Part shown: positions 32,322 to 44,644 of the stretch, piece after piece
Layout: every line of letters begins with the position of its first letter
How positions within the stretch are numbered: the stretch's first letter is position 1
Assembly (NCBI RefSeq): GCF_030265065.1
Contig: NC_080416.1
Location: 22,714,501 to 22,778,500, forward strand
DNA: 64,000 nt
Direction of reading: 5' to 3'
Source of the DNA: Corythoichthys intestinalis
Lineage: Eukaryota; Chordata; Actinopteri; Syngnathiformes; Syngnathidae
Program-made: the position numbers and the translations under genes
The notes under the pieces: model-generated
Databases searched by the model: none
Told to the model about the DNA's origin: nothing
Seen by the model: only the letters and a program-made list of their open reading frames with translations

Positions 32322-34341
32322 CGTCAAACCCCGCAAGACAAGAACCAGTCGATGCTTCTCGGCTGGAACGGAAGCGTGGACGTCGTGATGTGCAGGAAGC
32401 CAGATTTCAGTAGTTCAATTCATATTTTCAAAAACAACAAAAAATATTTGTACGGAGAGACAAACAAATGTTCATTTGTCCAATTGGGATATCATATATC
32501 CCAATCATAATAATAAGTATTGGATATCTAAACCAATTGAGCTGTTTAGGGCTCGTTTATAAATGGGGATTATGGTGTGTATATATTTTTTATTTCCAAG
32601 TGCAATTAAGTAATTAAACAGAGTGAATGGCAGTTGTCAAACAAAAAACAAACAAAAAGGGGAACTCCAGATTTCAAAATAGTCTCGTTTAGAGATCTCC
32701 AACCATGGATATTGTAATGTTGTATATGGTAAGAAAAACATTTTCACTCATGCTTTCAGCTTTAAATTTTAAGTGTTTTATAGCAGGTTGTTTTGCATTA
32801 GCTGCTCGGCAAACGTTGATACTTCACTTTCTAGCTGGTTTATGTAATCAGGGTTTCCAAAAGTATATATCACATATTGCCATAGCATCAACAGACAACT
32901 GTATATAAACACAAAATATTTACATTTATTACCAAAATTAAGTCAAAAGGCCTACTTACTTCAAATCAGGACTACTCTTGACAATAGGTGTCCATTTTTG
33001 GTTTGGGAAAGCTTTCCGTTCAACACAATAGGCATTCATTTTGCTTTAGGAAACCCTGCCATTCAACATGGTATTGTTCAGTGTACTGTGGTATTTGGTT
33101 GCTTACATTTGGTGGTGTTGTGCTCATTGAGGGTGCCCACATGTGATTATTTAACATCTGATTGTGTGTTGAATATATTATATATAAATATATATATATA
33201 TTTAGACCCCATTTCAGCAATTTTAGCGTTGAATATCTTACTATAAAAGGATTGCGTGTTGCTGTCAACGTTGGAAGCAGAAAGACATTCCAGCGTGCGA
33301 GGAGGCCATGTTAGTGTATAAATCCAGTTAGTATTTCAAATGGTGACATTATGTTCAACTTATTGCCATTTAGAAAAAGGAAACATGTTAATCATTGTGG
33401 ACATGTGACTGGATTTGCATTCAAAGAGTGTACCCCTTTTACCATCTTTCATGTGGACTGTATCTCCTCATATAGTGACCACGTTGGCCAAAGGATGAGG
33501 GAAACTTTTCAATCATGTAATCATTTTCTTTTTTTGTTTCCACAAAGGTACTCCTTATAACCAAAAGAATTGCTGGCCAATACAGCAGCACCTACAAGAC
33601 AAATGTGGATCAAGTTTGTGAGGTGTCTCAGACATATTCATCCCTCAAATAGATCTTTGAAATGGGGGAGAAAATATAATCTATAAAGGTCTGTGTTCAC
33701 ACACATTAGATATGTGGAGCTAGGTTGATGACAGATGTTCCCTGTAGTCAATCCACAATATGATCGGCCATGTTTACACCCCACAGTTTGTTAGTCCAGC
33801 TTGCCAAATAGTCTTATTTAATAGCTTTAAAGTCCACTTAGACAATAAACTCCACAAATGCACCTCCACCATTTGTAGTTGAGTAACTAAAAACCAGCCT
33901 TGGCCACCATTTGCAGAAATACAGTATGTGTTGACAGATGTTTTGTTTTTGTGAAGCATTGAAAAGTATTTGATGCCCTTAAAATTGCTTTAACTGGAAT
34001 TTTGAGTCTTGCATTTTTTCCCCCTTTTCCGCTGTACTTATGTACGAGTCTAATTCGTGGTGTTTTAAAGAGAATGTTTTGTTTTGTTCAATGTGCGACG
34101 TCGTTATTTCATAAGCTTTTTGCGCAACGTGCGCCCACTGGAAGCTGGCAAAGTTTATACTGTAGTGTATATAACGTGGTCGATATGTGACCTTGACACA
34201 TCATGCATAGTTTTTACTCTAAAGTTGAAAGTAACGGCTTAATGACTTGATCTTTGAGTGTAGTTGTTGCTTTCAGTTTTTCCCGTCATTTTACAACGCT
34301 GCGCATAGTTTAATATTGTAGCTGCTGTTCCATTAAATAAA
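32322..34341 (+). other. hdgf: Probable long hdgf 3' UTR ending at AATAAA (34336-34341)
   Basis: No gene starts between the hdgf stop and 34341. The stretch is AT-rich with T-rich parts and no obvious transposon. The first canonical AATAAA followed by a T/GT-rich part is at 34336-34341 ('ggtcgttttttta' follows). HDGF transcripts of other vertebrates have long 3' UTRs, so a 2-kb UTR is plausible; an earlier signal may also be used. The short frames here (up to 82 codons) are not supported. Confidence 0.5.
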
Positions 34342-34462
34342 CATGTTTACTACAAAAGGTCGTTTTTTTAGCTTTGTTTTTATGATACAAATACTAAATA
34401 CATGTGTGTGGTTGTGTTGAGCCGAAATGGAGGGGTCGGCAACTCGGCGCTGTTTCGATAAG

Positions 34463-34556
34463 GCGCATGCGCAATTGCGCATGTAGAATTTTGCCGCGTT
34501 CAACGTATGACTAAAGCGCATGCGCAGTAGCACTGAGGTGACAATTTGCGCATGCG
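34463..34556. promoter_or_regulatory. Cluster of three NRF-1-like sites upstream of mrpl24
   Basis: GCGCATGCGC occurs at 34463-34472 and again at 34516-34525, and TGCGCATGCG at 34547-34556. All fit the palindromic NRF-1 (nuclear respiratory factor 1) core GCGCATGCGC closely. A half-like 'ttgcgcatg' lies between. They are 290-380 bp before the mrpl24 start codon. NRF-1 is known to drive many nuclear genes for mitochondrial ribosomal and respiratory proteins, which fits the gene downstream. The 34342-34843 interval otherwise holds the unseen 5' UTR and promoter. Confidence 0.75.
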
Positions 34557-34843
34557 TTGACTTGATCATTCAGTCCTACAGGAGGTGCTGTTGCCATATG
34601 CTACTCTTCATGCTGTGACATTGAGAAGAAGGTAAATTTCACGTAAGCTTGTATTTTTTTGTCCATTTTTAGAGTAATAATGTTATTCAATATTATTGTA
34701 AGTCAGACGTATGAAAGGGTCAGACAGGCGGTGAGCGTTTACTCGCAGTTTAGCCACATGCCTGGTATCTTTCACTGTATCTTTCGGCTAATTGCTAATA
34801 GCTATCTGCCAATACTACCTCCTGAAAGGGGCCGGTCGGCATC

Positions 34844-37800
34844 ATGAGGTTGACGGCGTTGCTGTCCATGGCCGCCCGGGTGGTAGTGCCCAAGAACTAC
34901 CGTTACGGGAGCAGTAGGCCGTGGACCGTGGCTGCCAAGCGCCGTAATCCGCCGGGCAAGACTAGAAACAAAGTGTTCGTGGAGCCGATCGCGGACGAGG
35001 ACTGGACTGTGCTCCGAGGGGACACTGTGAGTAATTCTGCTCTTTATAAAGGCTTAATGTTTTTTCATCCTGATCTGTTGTGTTTATCAGGTGGAGATTT
35101 TGTCCGGAAAGGACAAAGGCAAACAGGGGAAGGTCACCCAAGTCTTCAGGCGCAGAAACTGGGTCATACTTGAGGGTCTCAACACAGTAAGAATTTACTT
35201 AGCTTTTACGTTTATGACCCTCAGATTGTTTTTTTTTTCTCTCCATGAACTTGCACTTTGCATTAAAGCATTACAGATATATTGGTAAAACTGAAGGCTA
35301 CCGTGGGACGTACATCGCCAGCGAAGCCCCCATCTTGGTGCGGGACGTCGGCCTCGTCGACCCTGCAGACAGGTACTGCCACATAATGTTCAGTTTAATT
35401 GTATTGAGCTCATTACAGCTTTTAAGTAGATGTACGTAGCGGCTCCAACCTATTGCTGGAACTCTCCAAAATGAAGGAAAAATACTCACGTAAATTAATG
35501 GACACACAGATCAACATTCCCTCGCACATCTCAACAGGTGGCTGCACTCGGCTCAAATGTGAATCTTCACACATCCCAAAACACTTGGCGTGTGTGACTC
35601 GAGCCCAAAAGAGGAAGTAAAGAGTAGTTTTACTAAGCCATACTTTTTACTTGAGTTGATTTGTGAAGAAAAAACACTACTCTTACTCCGCTACTCCGGG
35701 GTACACAAGAGTCGTTACATTTTTCAACTTTATTCTACATATTAGATTTATTTATTTTTTGCTTGCAATTCTATTGCCAAGAGTAGCGCTACTAATTTCA
35801 CCAATGAGATGTCGCAACATTAATCACATGACTCCATTACACCAGTCAGATGCAATTTTGCCGTTCTATGATCACGCATCTTTAAAGCACCGTAACAAAT
35901 AAAGTATTTGACATAGAGCTCCTCCCTGAACATGAATCGAAATCGCGGATTTAAAACACCCTCCCAGTTTTTGTTTGGCACCGATTGACCACGAAAAACC
36001 GGAGATGATCCTTTTAATTTCATAATAGTAGCTATGGAGGAACTATAGTATTTTTTTTCTCCAGTAGACTGCAGGGCACTCATGCTCTTTGGATGAAGAA
36101 TGCTTTATTACTATTTATTTATTTATTTATTTATTTTTTTCCCCCCTTTGGCTTAATGTGATTAGCTAATGGGTCATTGTACGGTATCATTATAGTCTGT
36201 GCTGAGAGGGAAAAAAATACCATTGTTTTAAAACAAAAACATGAGCAGTTATTCAAAATGTTACTCATTACTTGAGTATTCTTTTCACTGGATACTTTTT
36301 TACTTGAGTACATTTTTGGGATGACTACTTTAACTTGAGTAATATTATTTTGAAGTAACACTACTCTTACTTGAGTAAATTTTTGGGCTACTCTACCCAC
36401 CTCTGCTAATAATCATGATAGTGGACAGCTATTCAATAGAAGCCCTTTATTGTCATTATACAGTTGTACAATAAAATTGTGGAGCATCTCCCCTTTACAG
36501 TGCAGGACATGAAAAATCTCGAAAGTGGCTTGCAAGAATAAAAGTATAAAATCGAAATAAATGTAAAATATGTATGAGGTGGTCGTATGTTCAGGCAGTG
36601 CAAATATTGAAGTGAAGTAGCAGCAATTGACAGTGAAGGCATTGAATATTGCACCAGCAAAAATCTCGAAAGTGTCTTGCAAGAATAAAAGTATAAAATC
36701 GAAATAGATATAAAGTATGTATGAGTTAGTCCTATGTTCAGGCAGTTCAAATGATTGAAGTGAAGTAACAGCAGTTGACAATGAAGGCATTGAATATTGC
36801 ACATTAGTATTGCACGTAAATATTGCACATAGAATATGTGTGAATAGAAGTTAAGTAGCACAAGTTGACAGTGAGGCATTGAATACTGCACTTAGTAAGT
36901 ATTGCACATAGTATGTTGCATGTAAATGAATATTGGACATTGGGTGATGTGGTGTTACATATGGCTGTTCAGGGTGGAGATGGCTTCAGCAAAGGAAACT
37001 GTTCCTCAGTCTGCTTGTTCTTGCCTTTAAACATCTATAGCGTCTCCCAGAGGGGAGCAGTTCAAACAGCTGTCCTTGAGGATGTTTAGAGCTCTGCTGA
37101 GGCATCGAGAGGAGTAGATGTCCATCAGGGAGGGGAGAGGACAGCCAATGATCCTCTGCCCTGTCTTGACTGTCCTCTGAAGCCTCTCCATGTCTTTAGC
37201 AGTGCAGCTCCCGTACCAGGTGGAAATGCAGTATGTTAGCAGGCTTTCAGTGGATGAGTGGTAGATGGCCAGCAGCAGCTTCCTATCCAGCTTGTTCTTC
37301 CTGAGGACTCGTAGGAAGTGCAGACGCTGCTGAGCTGTCTTTATGATAGCTGTTATTAGAGGCGTGCAAAAAGACTATTCGCGATTCGGCCGTGGAAGAT
37401 TCGAGAACGATTCACAAACATCCAGATTCCATTATTGAATTATACCAGGTAAAACGGAAGTAAAACACGGTCAGCGCGGTCTTTGGAACGCAATGAGGAA
37501 CGGACCGAGAGTAAATATCATGTTCAACTCATGCCGCTGGATAAAAAAACAATCATACCTGACTGCGGCCGACAGCCGCTACAAACAACGCCCAGTTGCT
37601 AGTTGCTACTAGCATATGGCTACAGTAGATATCATATATACGTGGAACTAGATGCAAAATGACAGACGAAGGCGGTGTTAGAACATCTATTATTGAACCG
37701 AGATGCGAAATGACAGACTTTCCGGCGTTAGATGGCGGCTGTTTACTTAAAGCAGTACTAAAGCAGTGACTTCTCTAGAAGGCTGTTGTAGCGAACCTAA

Positions 37801-39095
37801 TTAACTTTTTCTCTAAAATACTCCTAAATCGGCAGAATCTTGTCTTGAATCTATCTTTAAATGATGAAATAGTTTTAAAACTGACAAAAGTAGACAGAAG
37901 GGAAATTATGGAATAACGGGAGCAATTTTAACAACTGTAACAGTTGATTCACAACATTATATTAATTGAATGTAGTTTAAAGCTGCTGATACAGAATGGG
38001 GACTGGAGTATTTTATTTACTGTTATTTTTGTATATTTGTTTACTGTTATATGCTAACTTGATACTGAAATAGTAGTTTGGTTTAGCCTGAGAGAATTTT
38101 GAACAATTTTGTAACTAATGTACAAAACATTTATTTTAAAAAAAAGGGGGGGGGGGTGCCTCAATAATCATTTTATAATCGAATCGGAGCCTCTGAATCG
38201 TAATCGAATCGTTAGGTGACCAAAGATTCCCAGCTCTAGCTGTTATGTTTGCTGCCCATGAGAGGTCATCTGAGAGGTGGACTCCCAGGAACCTGAAGGT
38301 GTGGACCCTCTCCACACACTCGCCTTTGATGTAAAGGGGCGGCGGGTCGGTACCGTTCCTCCTGAAGTCCATGCTGACCTCTTTGGATTTGGTGGTGTTC
38401 AGGGCCAGGTTGTTGTCTGAGCACCAGGCTGAGAGTTTGTGGACTTCCTCAATGTAGGGTATTCAAGATTTGTATTCATTTGTCTTGACTTGTCACTAAT
38501 GGAAACTCTCGTATTGGCTGATGCACAATTTTGACATCTCGCTTATTCATAAAAGGTTACTTTTGTGTATCAGCCCACTGTAGTAAAAATTGTACAAGGT
38601 GAAAGCTAATGTTACTCCATTATAACTATATGGAATGGTGTGTTTCTCACTCGGGCTTTGAAAGCTAAAGTCCAGTAATCCAAACTGTCTTGTGTACTTT
38701 GGATGTAAACCCCCACCCCCTTTCCTCCTCCTGTTTCATCTTCCAGGAAGCCAACAGAGGTGGAGTGGAGGTTTACAGAAGAGGGTGAGAGGGTGCGAGT
38801 ATCGGTCCGGACTGGTCGCATCATCCCCAAACCGCTGTTTGAGAGACGTGACGGCATTGTGCCTCAACAGTGGAAAGGTGAGGAAGCCAGTGAGGGAATT
38901 TCCTTTCCTCTTGTTCTTTTTAGTTTCCATTTTCTTCATTTTGTTGTACTTGTGTTAGATGGTCCCAAAGACACCAGCCCAGAGGACACGTTGGAGAAGA
39001 CCTACACGCCCTCCTTGAAGACCCTGGAGGAGGAGGTAATGGAGAAAATGGGCATCCAAGAGCACAGGAGGCACCAGCGCTCCTACTGGTACTGA
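34844..39095 (+). CDS. mrpl24: Mitochondrial large ribosomal subunit protein uL24m
   Basis: uL24m is a structural protein of the mitochondrial 39S subunit, imported into the matrix. Five coding exons join in frame: 34844-35026, 35091-35186, 35269-35372, 38747-38877 and 38959-39095, giving 216 aa, the same length as the human protein. The start [20 protein letters not shown] is a typical basic mitochondrial targeting leader. Exon 2 carries the KOW motif ('[20 protein letters not shown]', residues 62-81) that marks the L24/L26 family. Later landmarks are '[12 protein letters not shown]', '[15 protein letters not shown]', 'GRIIPKP' and the conserved end 'SYWY'. Introns have GT-AG ends. Intron 3 (3.4 kb) is swollen by a LINE and hAT-like elements. 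Exon limits are from splice sites and homology, not transcripts. Confidence 0.97.
35437..36412. repeat. Dispersed non-autonomous element(s) in mrpl24 intron 3
   Basis: The right end, read on the minus strand, begins CAGAGGTGGGTAGAGTAGCC and continues with several 'tactcaagtaa' units, a very common fish hAT-like terminus. The left part (35437-35630: 'gtagcggctccaacctat', 'cccaaaacacttggc') also occurs at 47429-47610. Whether the two parts are one element or two neighbours is not clear. No coding frame. Confidence 0.6.
36433..38462 (-). mobile_element. 5'-truncated L2/CR1-like LINE, split by a hAT-like element
   Basis: On the minus strand the part 38462-38239 encodes '[17 protein letters not shown]', '[18 protein letters not shown]' and '[14 protein letters not shown]', the late reverse-transcriptase region of L2/CR1-type LINEs. 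After the insertion at 37357-38238 it continues with '[18 protein letters not shown]' and 'TYCISTWYG'-like sequence in 37356-36960. The 3' UTR (36960-36433) has internal near-repeats of about 120 bp built on 'aagtataaaatcgaaat' and ends at 'agccctttattgtc'. The 5' part with the endonuclease is missing. A sister 3' end is at 49358-50022. Confidence 0.85.
37357..38238. mobile_element. hAT-like element, 882 bp, inserted in the LINE
   Basis: The left end reads TAGAGGCGTGCAA and the right end, inverted, TAGAGCTGGGAATC. An exact 8-bp duplication GCTGTTAT lies at 37349-37356 and 38239-38246. The subterminal words 'cgattcg' and 'gaatcgtaatcgaatcg' are inverted partners. Removing it and one target copy makes the LINE reading continuous. 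No transposase frame. Confidence 0.88.
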
Positions 39096-39300
39096 GCCTG
39101 GATGGCGGATGCTCTTGTCAGGATTTTTTTTTAAGTGGACTGTTTTTGTTGTTATCTCAATAAATGTCACTACTAATACTATATGCATATTTTTTTTTGA
39201 CAAAAATTATTGGCATCCAACTTTTCAGACTTATTTTTTAGAGTATTTCTTGTTTGTTGCGTGGTAAAACTTCCACTTAACGCTGCTTTTAAAAGCCAAA
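39096..39300 (+). terminator. mrpl24: mrpl24 3' UTR and polyadenylation signal
   Basis: AATAAA is at 39159-39164, 64 nt after the stop codon, followed by a T-rich part at 39191-39198. This gives a short 3' UTR, as is usual for this gene class. Confidence 0.75.
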
Positions 39301-41282
39301 GAGAGACATATAATTTACAAAAGTACCAACTCAGGAATCTTTACCGTGAGTAAGTCACACAAAAAAATGGACTTGACATTCCTCACAAAGCCACACATCT
39401 GAATCCCAGCAGGGATTGCTTAACTTTATTGGTTGATTATATACTGTATAGGCAAAAACTAGATTAACCTGTGCAACTTTGGCTTTATAGATCATAAACC
39501 CTTTAAAGCAGCTTGCTTGCCTTTTATTGCCAATTACAGCACCAATGCAGTGTTAATCATTGCCATTTTGTTTCATGAAACCTGACTTTTTACGCCACAC
39601 ATACACTTTAGCATCCAGTTGAGACACCCACTCAACCCTGTATACATCCTGTTTAACGTCTCTTTGTAGTTGAGTGACTGTCAAGGGTCAGAAAGTACGG
39701 GTCATGACATGTCAGGTGTCAAATAATTCTGGTTAATGTCACAATATTGATCTCCGATTCACTTACAGTTAATGCAGGTTTGATGGTGACTGTTTTTAAT
39801 TAAATTTACATGATTTTCCAATGAAAAATGTGTCTTGGTGACACTAAATGGTATTTTTTTTTCTCCCATCCTGTGTCCAGCTGCCAAAGTCATTGTATGC
39901 GTCACAGTCTGGATTTGCCGACATTGCCGGGCAGCGCAGTAAAATGGCCAACTTGTCGATGAGGGCATTTTTTTTTTTCCCCCAGACCACGTCCCTTAAT
40001 CCTCATCCATCCATTCTGCCTTGTTCACATCCAAGAGGGAATAAAACTAGCCAGTCAGCGGAAAGTAGCTTTTGAGGCTTTTTTTCTGCCTCCTACAGGA
40101 GGAAAAATGACTCAAAAGCCTTGATGTGCTGTATGCGATTCCACCAAGGTGAATGGAGGGTATTTTTCCTTTGAAACATTCACAGTATCTTGTGCCTAAA
40201 ATATCCATTCTGGTCAGTTTGTGTGCTAAACATAAGTGCAGAGAGTCGTTTTCAACATCTGAAGATGCTTTGGGGAAACAAAATTGCTGCGTTTCAGTCA
40301 TGTCGCTGACCTAATGATCTAAACCGGGCAGCGTTTTAATCACAGAGTTGTTTGAAGGCAGTGCTGGGAAATGTCATGTTAGCCTGAATGCCACTCGCAG
40401 AGGTCATTTGCGTTTGTTCTCATTTGATTTCAATGCTCCGACGAATTCCTGCATGTGCACGTGACCTCGGCAGTCTGTTGGCATTGCAAACTATAAAAGA
40501 CTGCATGTCCTTGCATTGCCTGCTTGGTGGATGATGGGTTTGTTTTGATTTTGTAGGCAATTTCTAATAGGTTTTACAGTTTCTATCAAAGAGGTTGATT
40601 GGAGACAGCCTTTACGATTTACAGGAGAATGAAAGGATGATTTGTAGTTTGAAGTTTGCTTCCCATTCTTGTGGTAAAGTATGAAACATGTTAGACAAGA
40701 TGACCTTCCTGTGTGACCAGCGTTGCCTCCGTCTAATAACCGGCATAGATCACTTCAAATATAGCAAAATGGAGTTGGCAGTGAACAAGCAGAAGCACAC
40801 ACGGCAGCTCTTCTTCTTTTCCGCCAGGTCAGCCTTGACGTTGCCTTGTCAGACGGCACCGCGCTGCTGTGCGGGTGTTAAATTCCCCAGGTGCGCACCA
40901 CAAAGAGCCATTCAGCCGGTCAGCACAGCTCACGAGTATACCGAAAGGAGGCGACCAACCACACCAGAGAACACACAAAAAGACCTATTTGGCTAACCAA
41001 AACAGCACCCGAGAGTGCAGAATCAGTCTTGCTTGTGAGATTGCGGGTGTTTTAACACCCATATTTTTCAACTGAATTATGGGTTTTGTCGTCACACCTG
41101 AGGGGAATGTGGTTGTTTGAAAACCAGCAATTTTCCTGGGTTAGGGGTTCAACATTTAACTCCCAAAGTTTTCTTCTTGCACCTTTCAATTTGAATTAGA
41201 CTATAACTCTTTATAGGGCACTTATTTAATTGTACATCTTTCTTTCGTATTCTTATTTATTTTTAATGTGGTAAACGTTTTC
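39301..41282. other. Intergenic stretch between mrpl24 and the next repeats
   Basis: Apparently unique sequence. I see no exon with splice signals and homology, no RNA gene and no transposon ends. Frames of up to 102 codons (40688-40996) show no domain. Confidence 0.5.
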
Positions 41283-42599
41283 AAGGGAACCACGGCTAGA
41301 AAGACTTGTAGTTCTTAAAAGATTACCGCTTGTATGAGTTAAAACGATGTTTTTGTTTTTATACAATTTGTAAAATTAGATTAACTAGTAGTGCGCCATT
41401 GTTGTTGACGTCGCAGGGCTCTAATGTCACTTGGCTACGCTGCCTGGCTTCCAGAGTATGATTTTAGTGACATAAACATGTCATATGTTCAGCCCTTTCA
41501 ATTTGAACCCGAAAGGAACATTAATTAGCATGACAGCATTGTCGATATTTCACAAAACGGGCAGCAAAAGCAAAACGAACAGGAAGGACGGGATGAGACG
41601 AGAGTAGGTCAAATCCGGTGTCCTGCCAAAATGTGAATGAAAACTGCGGTGAGAGGCAGACAAACGAACAAAACATGGCAGTGATGCAACTAGCAACGAA
41701 GGGATATACAAACTGCCAAATGGCAGCAAGTCAATATATCGGCAACCTGCCTAGGATCGGTTTAAAAACACTGCTAATGAGCTGGAATTGGATGCAGGTC
41801 CGATGTCGGGAACTCATCCCACAGCTCCTTAACAAAACAATCTGACCAGTAGCAGAAATCATGCCAGTCGTCATACTAGCTTCGCTTGCTTCACTTGTCT
41901 GTGCTATTATACCTGAAAGGCAAACGCAACTGAAAAGAAAGTGCGGCTGGCTTGATCACGGAATTAAAAAACGCGGCTCACTGTAGACAAGAAACAGACA
42001 ACATAGAGATTGCATAAAAGGGTTTATTAAACACACACAAAAAACACGCGATCGCAAAAAGGGTCCGTGACAGTAGGTCTGGATCAATTAAAAAAAAAAA
42101 AAAAAAAAACAACTAAGGGAAAACCGCGGTGACAGGGAGACAAACAAACAAAAAATACAAAATAATGATGCAACTGACAACGAAGGGATAGACAAACAGT
42201 CAAATGGCAGCAAGTCAATATATCAGCAAGCCGCCTAGGATTGGTTTTAAAACACTGCTAATGAGCTGGAATTGGATGCAGGTACGACGTTGGGAACACA
42301 TCCCACAGCCCCTTAACAAAACAATCCGACCAGTAACAGAAATCATGCCAGTCGTCATACTAGCTTCACTTGCTAGCTAGTACAGCTATTCTCCCAGTCC
42401 AGTCCAAGTATGTCATCACCCCGAGCGTCCATGGGGCGCATAAAACATGTCACACACCATAGGTCAAAACATGTATTCAATATTCTAGATTTTTAAATCA
42501 ATGGCAATAATATATATGTTTTTTAATGGCATATTTTAGTAAAAGAAAACTATTGTGGCTTATTAGAGCCTCCAAGTCTTTAAGTCTGAGGTTCCCTTT
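41283..42599. mobile_element. AGGGAACC-family non-autonomous element with an internal duplication
   Basis: The left end reads AGGGAACCACGGCTAGAAAG and the right end, inverted, AGGGAACCTCAGACTT. The interior holds two diverged copies of a unit of about 400 bp (about 41640-41880 and 42115-42540), both with 'aatggcagcaagtcaatat', 'gctggaattggatgcaggt' and 'atgccagtcgtcatacta'. An A-run near 42090 separates them. Related sequences are at 341-1310, 52290-52480 and 54690-54900. No open frame runs through it. The superfamily is not recognised. Confidence 0.65.
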
Positions 42600-42805
42600 A
42601 AAAAATTATTTTTACAAATTTTAAGAACCAAAAAAGGGGGGAAAGAATCAAATTTTTATCTCTTGTTATTTTTAATTTGGGTAAATAATCGTAAAATTGC
42701 AAATATTCTCTTATTTTAAAAAAATGAAAACAAAATAAGGAATTTTAAAACCTTTTTATTTGTTATTAATGCTATTTTATGTATGTAACTGGAAAATGCT
42801 TTTGG

Positions 42806-44286
42806 GAAGTGGCGTCGTTTGGCCTATTTTAGGGGGGCTTAAATATTGTCAAGCCCCCCTAAATAACTTGGTCTTGTTTTACTTAAAAATAAAAACAAAA
42901 ATACAAAAAAATGCTGACATATTCATTATAAAGTTGCCAGAATACTAATTTAATAATCATATAACCTCTCATTATTAACTTAAATATGATTATAAATCTG
43001 TTAGTTTCTGTAGGTAGAGAGTCCCATCAGTGCGTCGTTATCCAATCCATTCCACTTGTTGATATAGAGAACGCCCACATCACTGAAAATCCACTCTGCG
43101 TTTTTCCTGTGACCATCGGGACCTGTCCGGCGTTAGAGAATAACAGTTTTTTGTTCAGTAGTGAGTAATCTAATGAATTAATTTTCCAATATTTGCAACG
43201 CCGTTACAATTACTGAGGATGTGAAGGGGCACTTTTTTACAATATGGTTGAAAGGTGAGTTGTCTGATTTTGACAGTTGTCTGAATGGGGGGGGGGGGGG
43301 GGGGGTGACACCATTGCAAACGCAATGATGATTACAGTTGGCTCGGAGCGATAGCGTTAGCATTTAGCGTGGCAAGCATCATCTTAAATTCTCGGGCTTG
43401 AAGAGGTGGGGGGTCAGCCTGTTAGTGCTCAGACCATACGCCGTACTCTACATCAAATTGTTGTGCATGGCTGTCACCCCAGGAGGAAGCCTCTTCTGAA
43501 GACGGTACGCAAGAAAGCATGCAAACAGTTTGCTGAAGACATCTCAACAAAGCACATGGATTACTGAAACTATGTCCTATGGTCTGATGAGACGAAGATC
43601 GATATGTTTGGTTCCGATGGTCTCAAGCATGTGTGGCGGCAACCAGGTGAGGAGTACAAAGATAAGTTTGTCATCCCTACAGTCAAGCATGGTGGTGGGA
43701 ATCACCCCCACTCCACCTCTTCAATCTCTGCAGCAATGCTGACAGCACTCCTGTAACGAGCCGCATGACATTTTGGAGGGAAAATGACAAGCAGTACTCA
43801 ATTTGGACATTTAGGGATGTACGTAGTTCCCATGCGGTGTACTCACTTTTGTTGCCATATTATTAATTATATTTTGAGGAGAAAATAAATGAACTCTATT
43901 ATATAAGCTGAACACAGACTACTTTTCATTGTGTCAAAGTGTCATTTTGTCAGTGTTGTCCCATGAAAAGATATACTTAAATATGCAGAAATGCAAGGGG
44001 TGTACTCACTTTTGTGATACACTGTATATAGCATTTTATAGCATAAGCATTCTTTGATGCTTCCATCTACCAAGTAACTTGCAATTGTAGCCATTTTTTC
44101 CTGTTGTTCTACTGTATTAGATAAATAGACTGAAACAACATTAATGATAATAATGAATTAATTATGTCTTTGTTATCTGTTTGTTAAGGTTTGTGCTTGT
44201 ACGCTACGACGTTCACTTACATCCTGTGCATCTCCTCGGGGCTAAACCCCCCCACCCCCTGTTCATAAAACCAAGTGACGCCCCTG
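42806..44286. mobile_element. hAT-like element carrying a Tc1 relic, upstream of bcan
   Basis: The left end reads GAAGTGGCGTCGTTTGGCC and the right end, inverted, CAGGGGCGTCACTTGG. Next to them lie 'aggggggctt' and 'ctaaaccccccc', another inverted pair. The flanks 'tgcttttggg' and 'tgctttttggg' look like a target duplication that has changed by one base. The interior from 43417 to 44024 is a Tc1 relic. The right end is about 360 bp from the bcan start codon. Confidence 0.65.
43417..44024 (+). mobile_element. Tc1 relic, family F, with deleted interior
   Basis: Bases 43425-43700 encode parts of a Tc1 transposase in broken frames: 'HPRRKPLLKT', 'WSDETKIDMFGS' and 'FVIPTVKHGGG'. The sequence then jumps to a right terminal part, 'ggtgtactcacttttgttgc' and 'ggggtgtactcacttttgtg', ending CACTG-like before TATA. 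The second half of the enzyme and the left terminal repeat are gone. Confidence 0.85.
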
Positions 44287-44644
44287 CTTTTTGGGCTTAG
44301 TTTTTCTACGGGGCACTACAACTAAAAGAAAAATGTAAGTGCACACTTTTTAATTGTAACCCCTGCAGCTTAAAAGCCAACTGAAAAGCAACTATAAGGA
44401 CATCGGAATGATGCATTTCATATCCTCCCTCCCTCCCTGCTTGACAAGCATGCGCAAGAAGAAGAGAGTAGTTTTGACTTTCAACTGCTCACTCTCTTTC
44501 TCTTTCGGGGCGCGTCAAGCGGGTCGCAGCTCCCTTGCAGGACCTGCAGCGCGGTGCAACTAAATCTCCCACCCCCCTTAACACGCACTTTTTTTTTCCA
44601 AAGCGCACTGCAGCAGAGAAACGCGGAGACTTAACACCGGCGAC

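Noticed and set aside
36413-36891. Two overlapping minus-strand frames with repeated '[13 protein letters not shown]'-like text, looking like a membrane protein
   Set aside because: They are the tandem units of a LINE 3' UTR in an AT-rich frame; the sister copy at 49669-49990 does not keep the frame.
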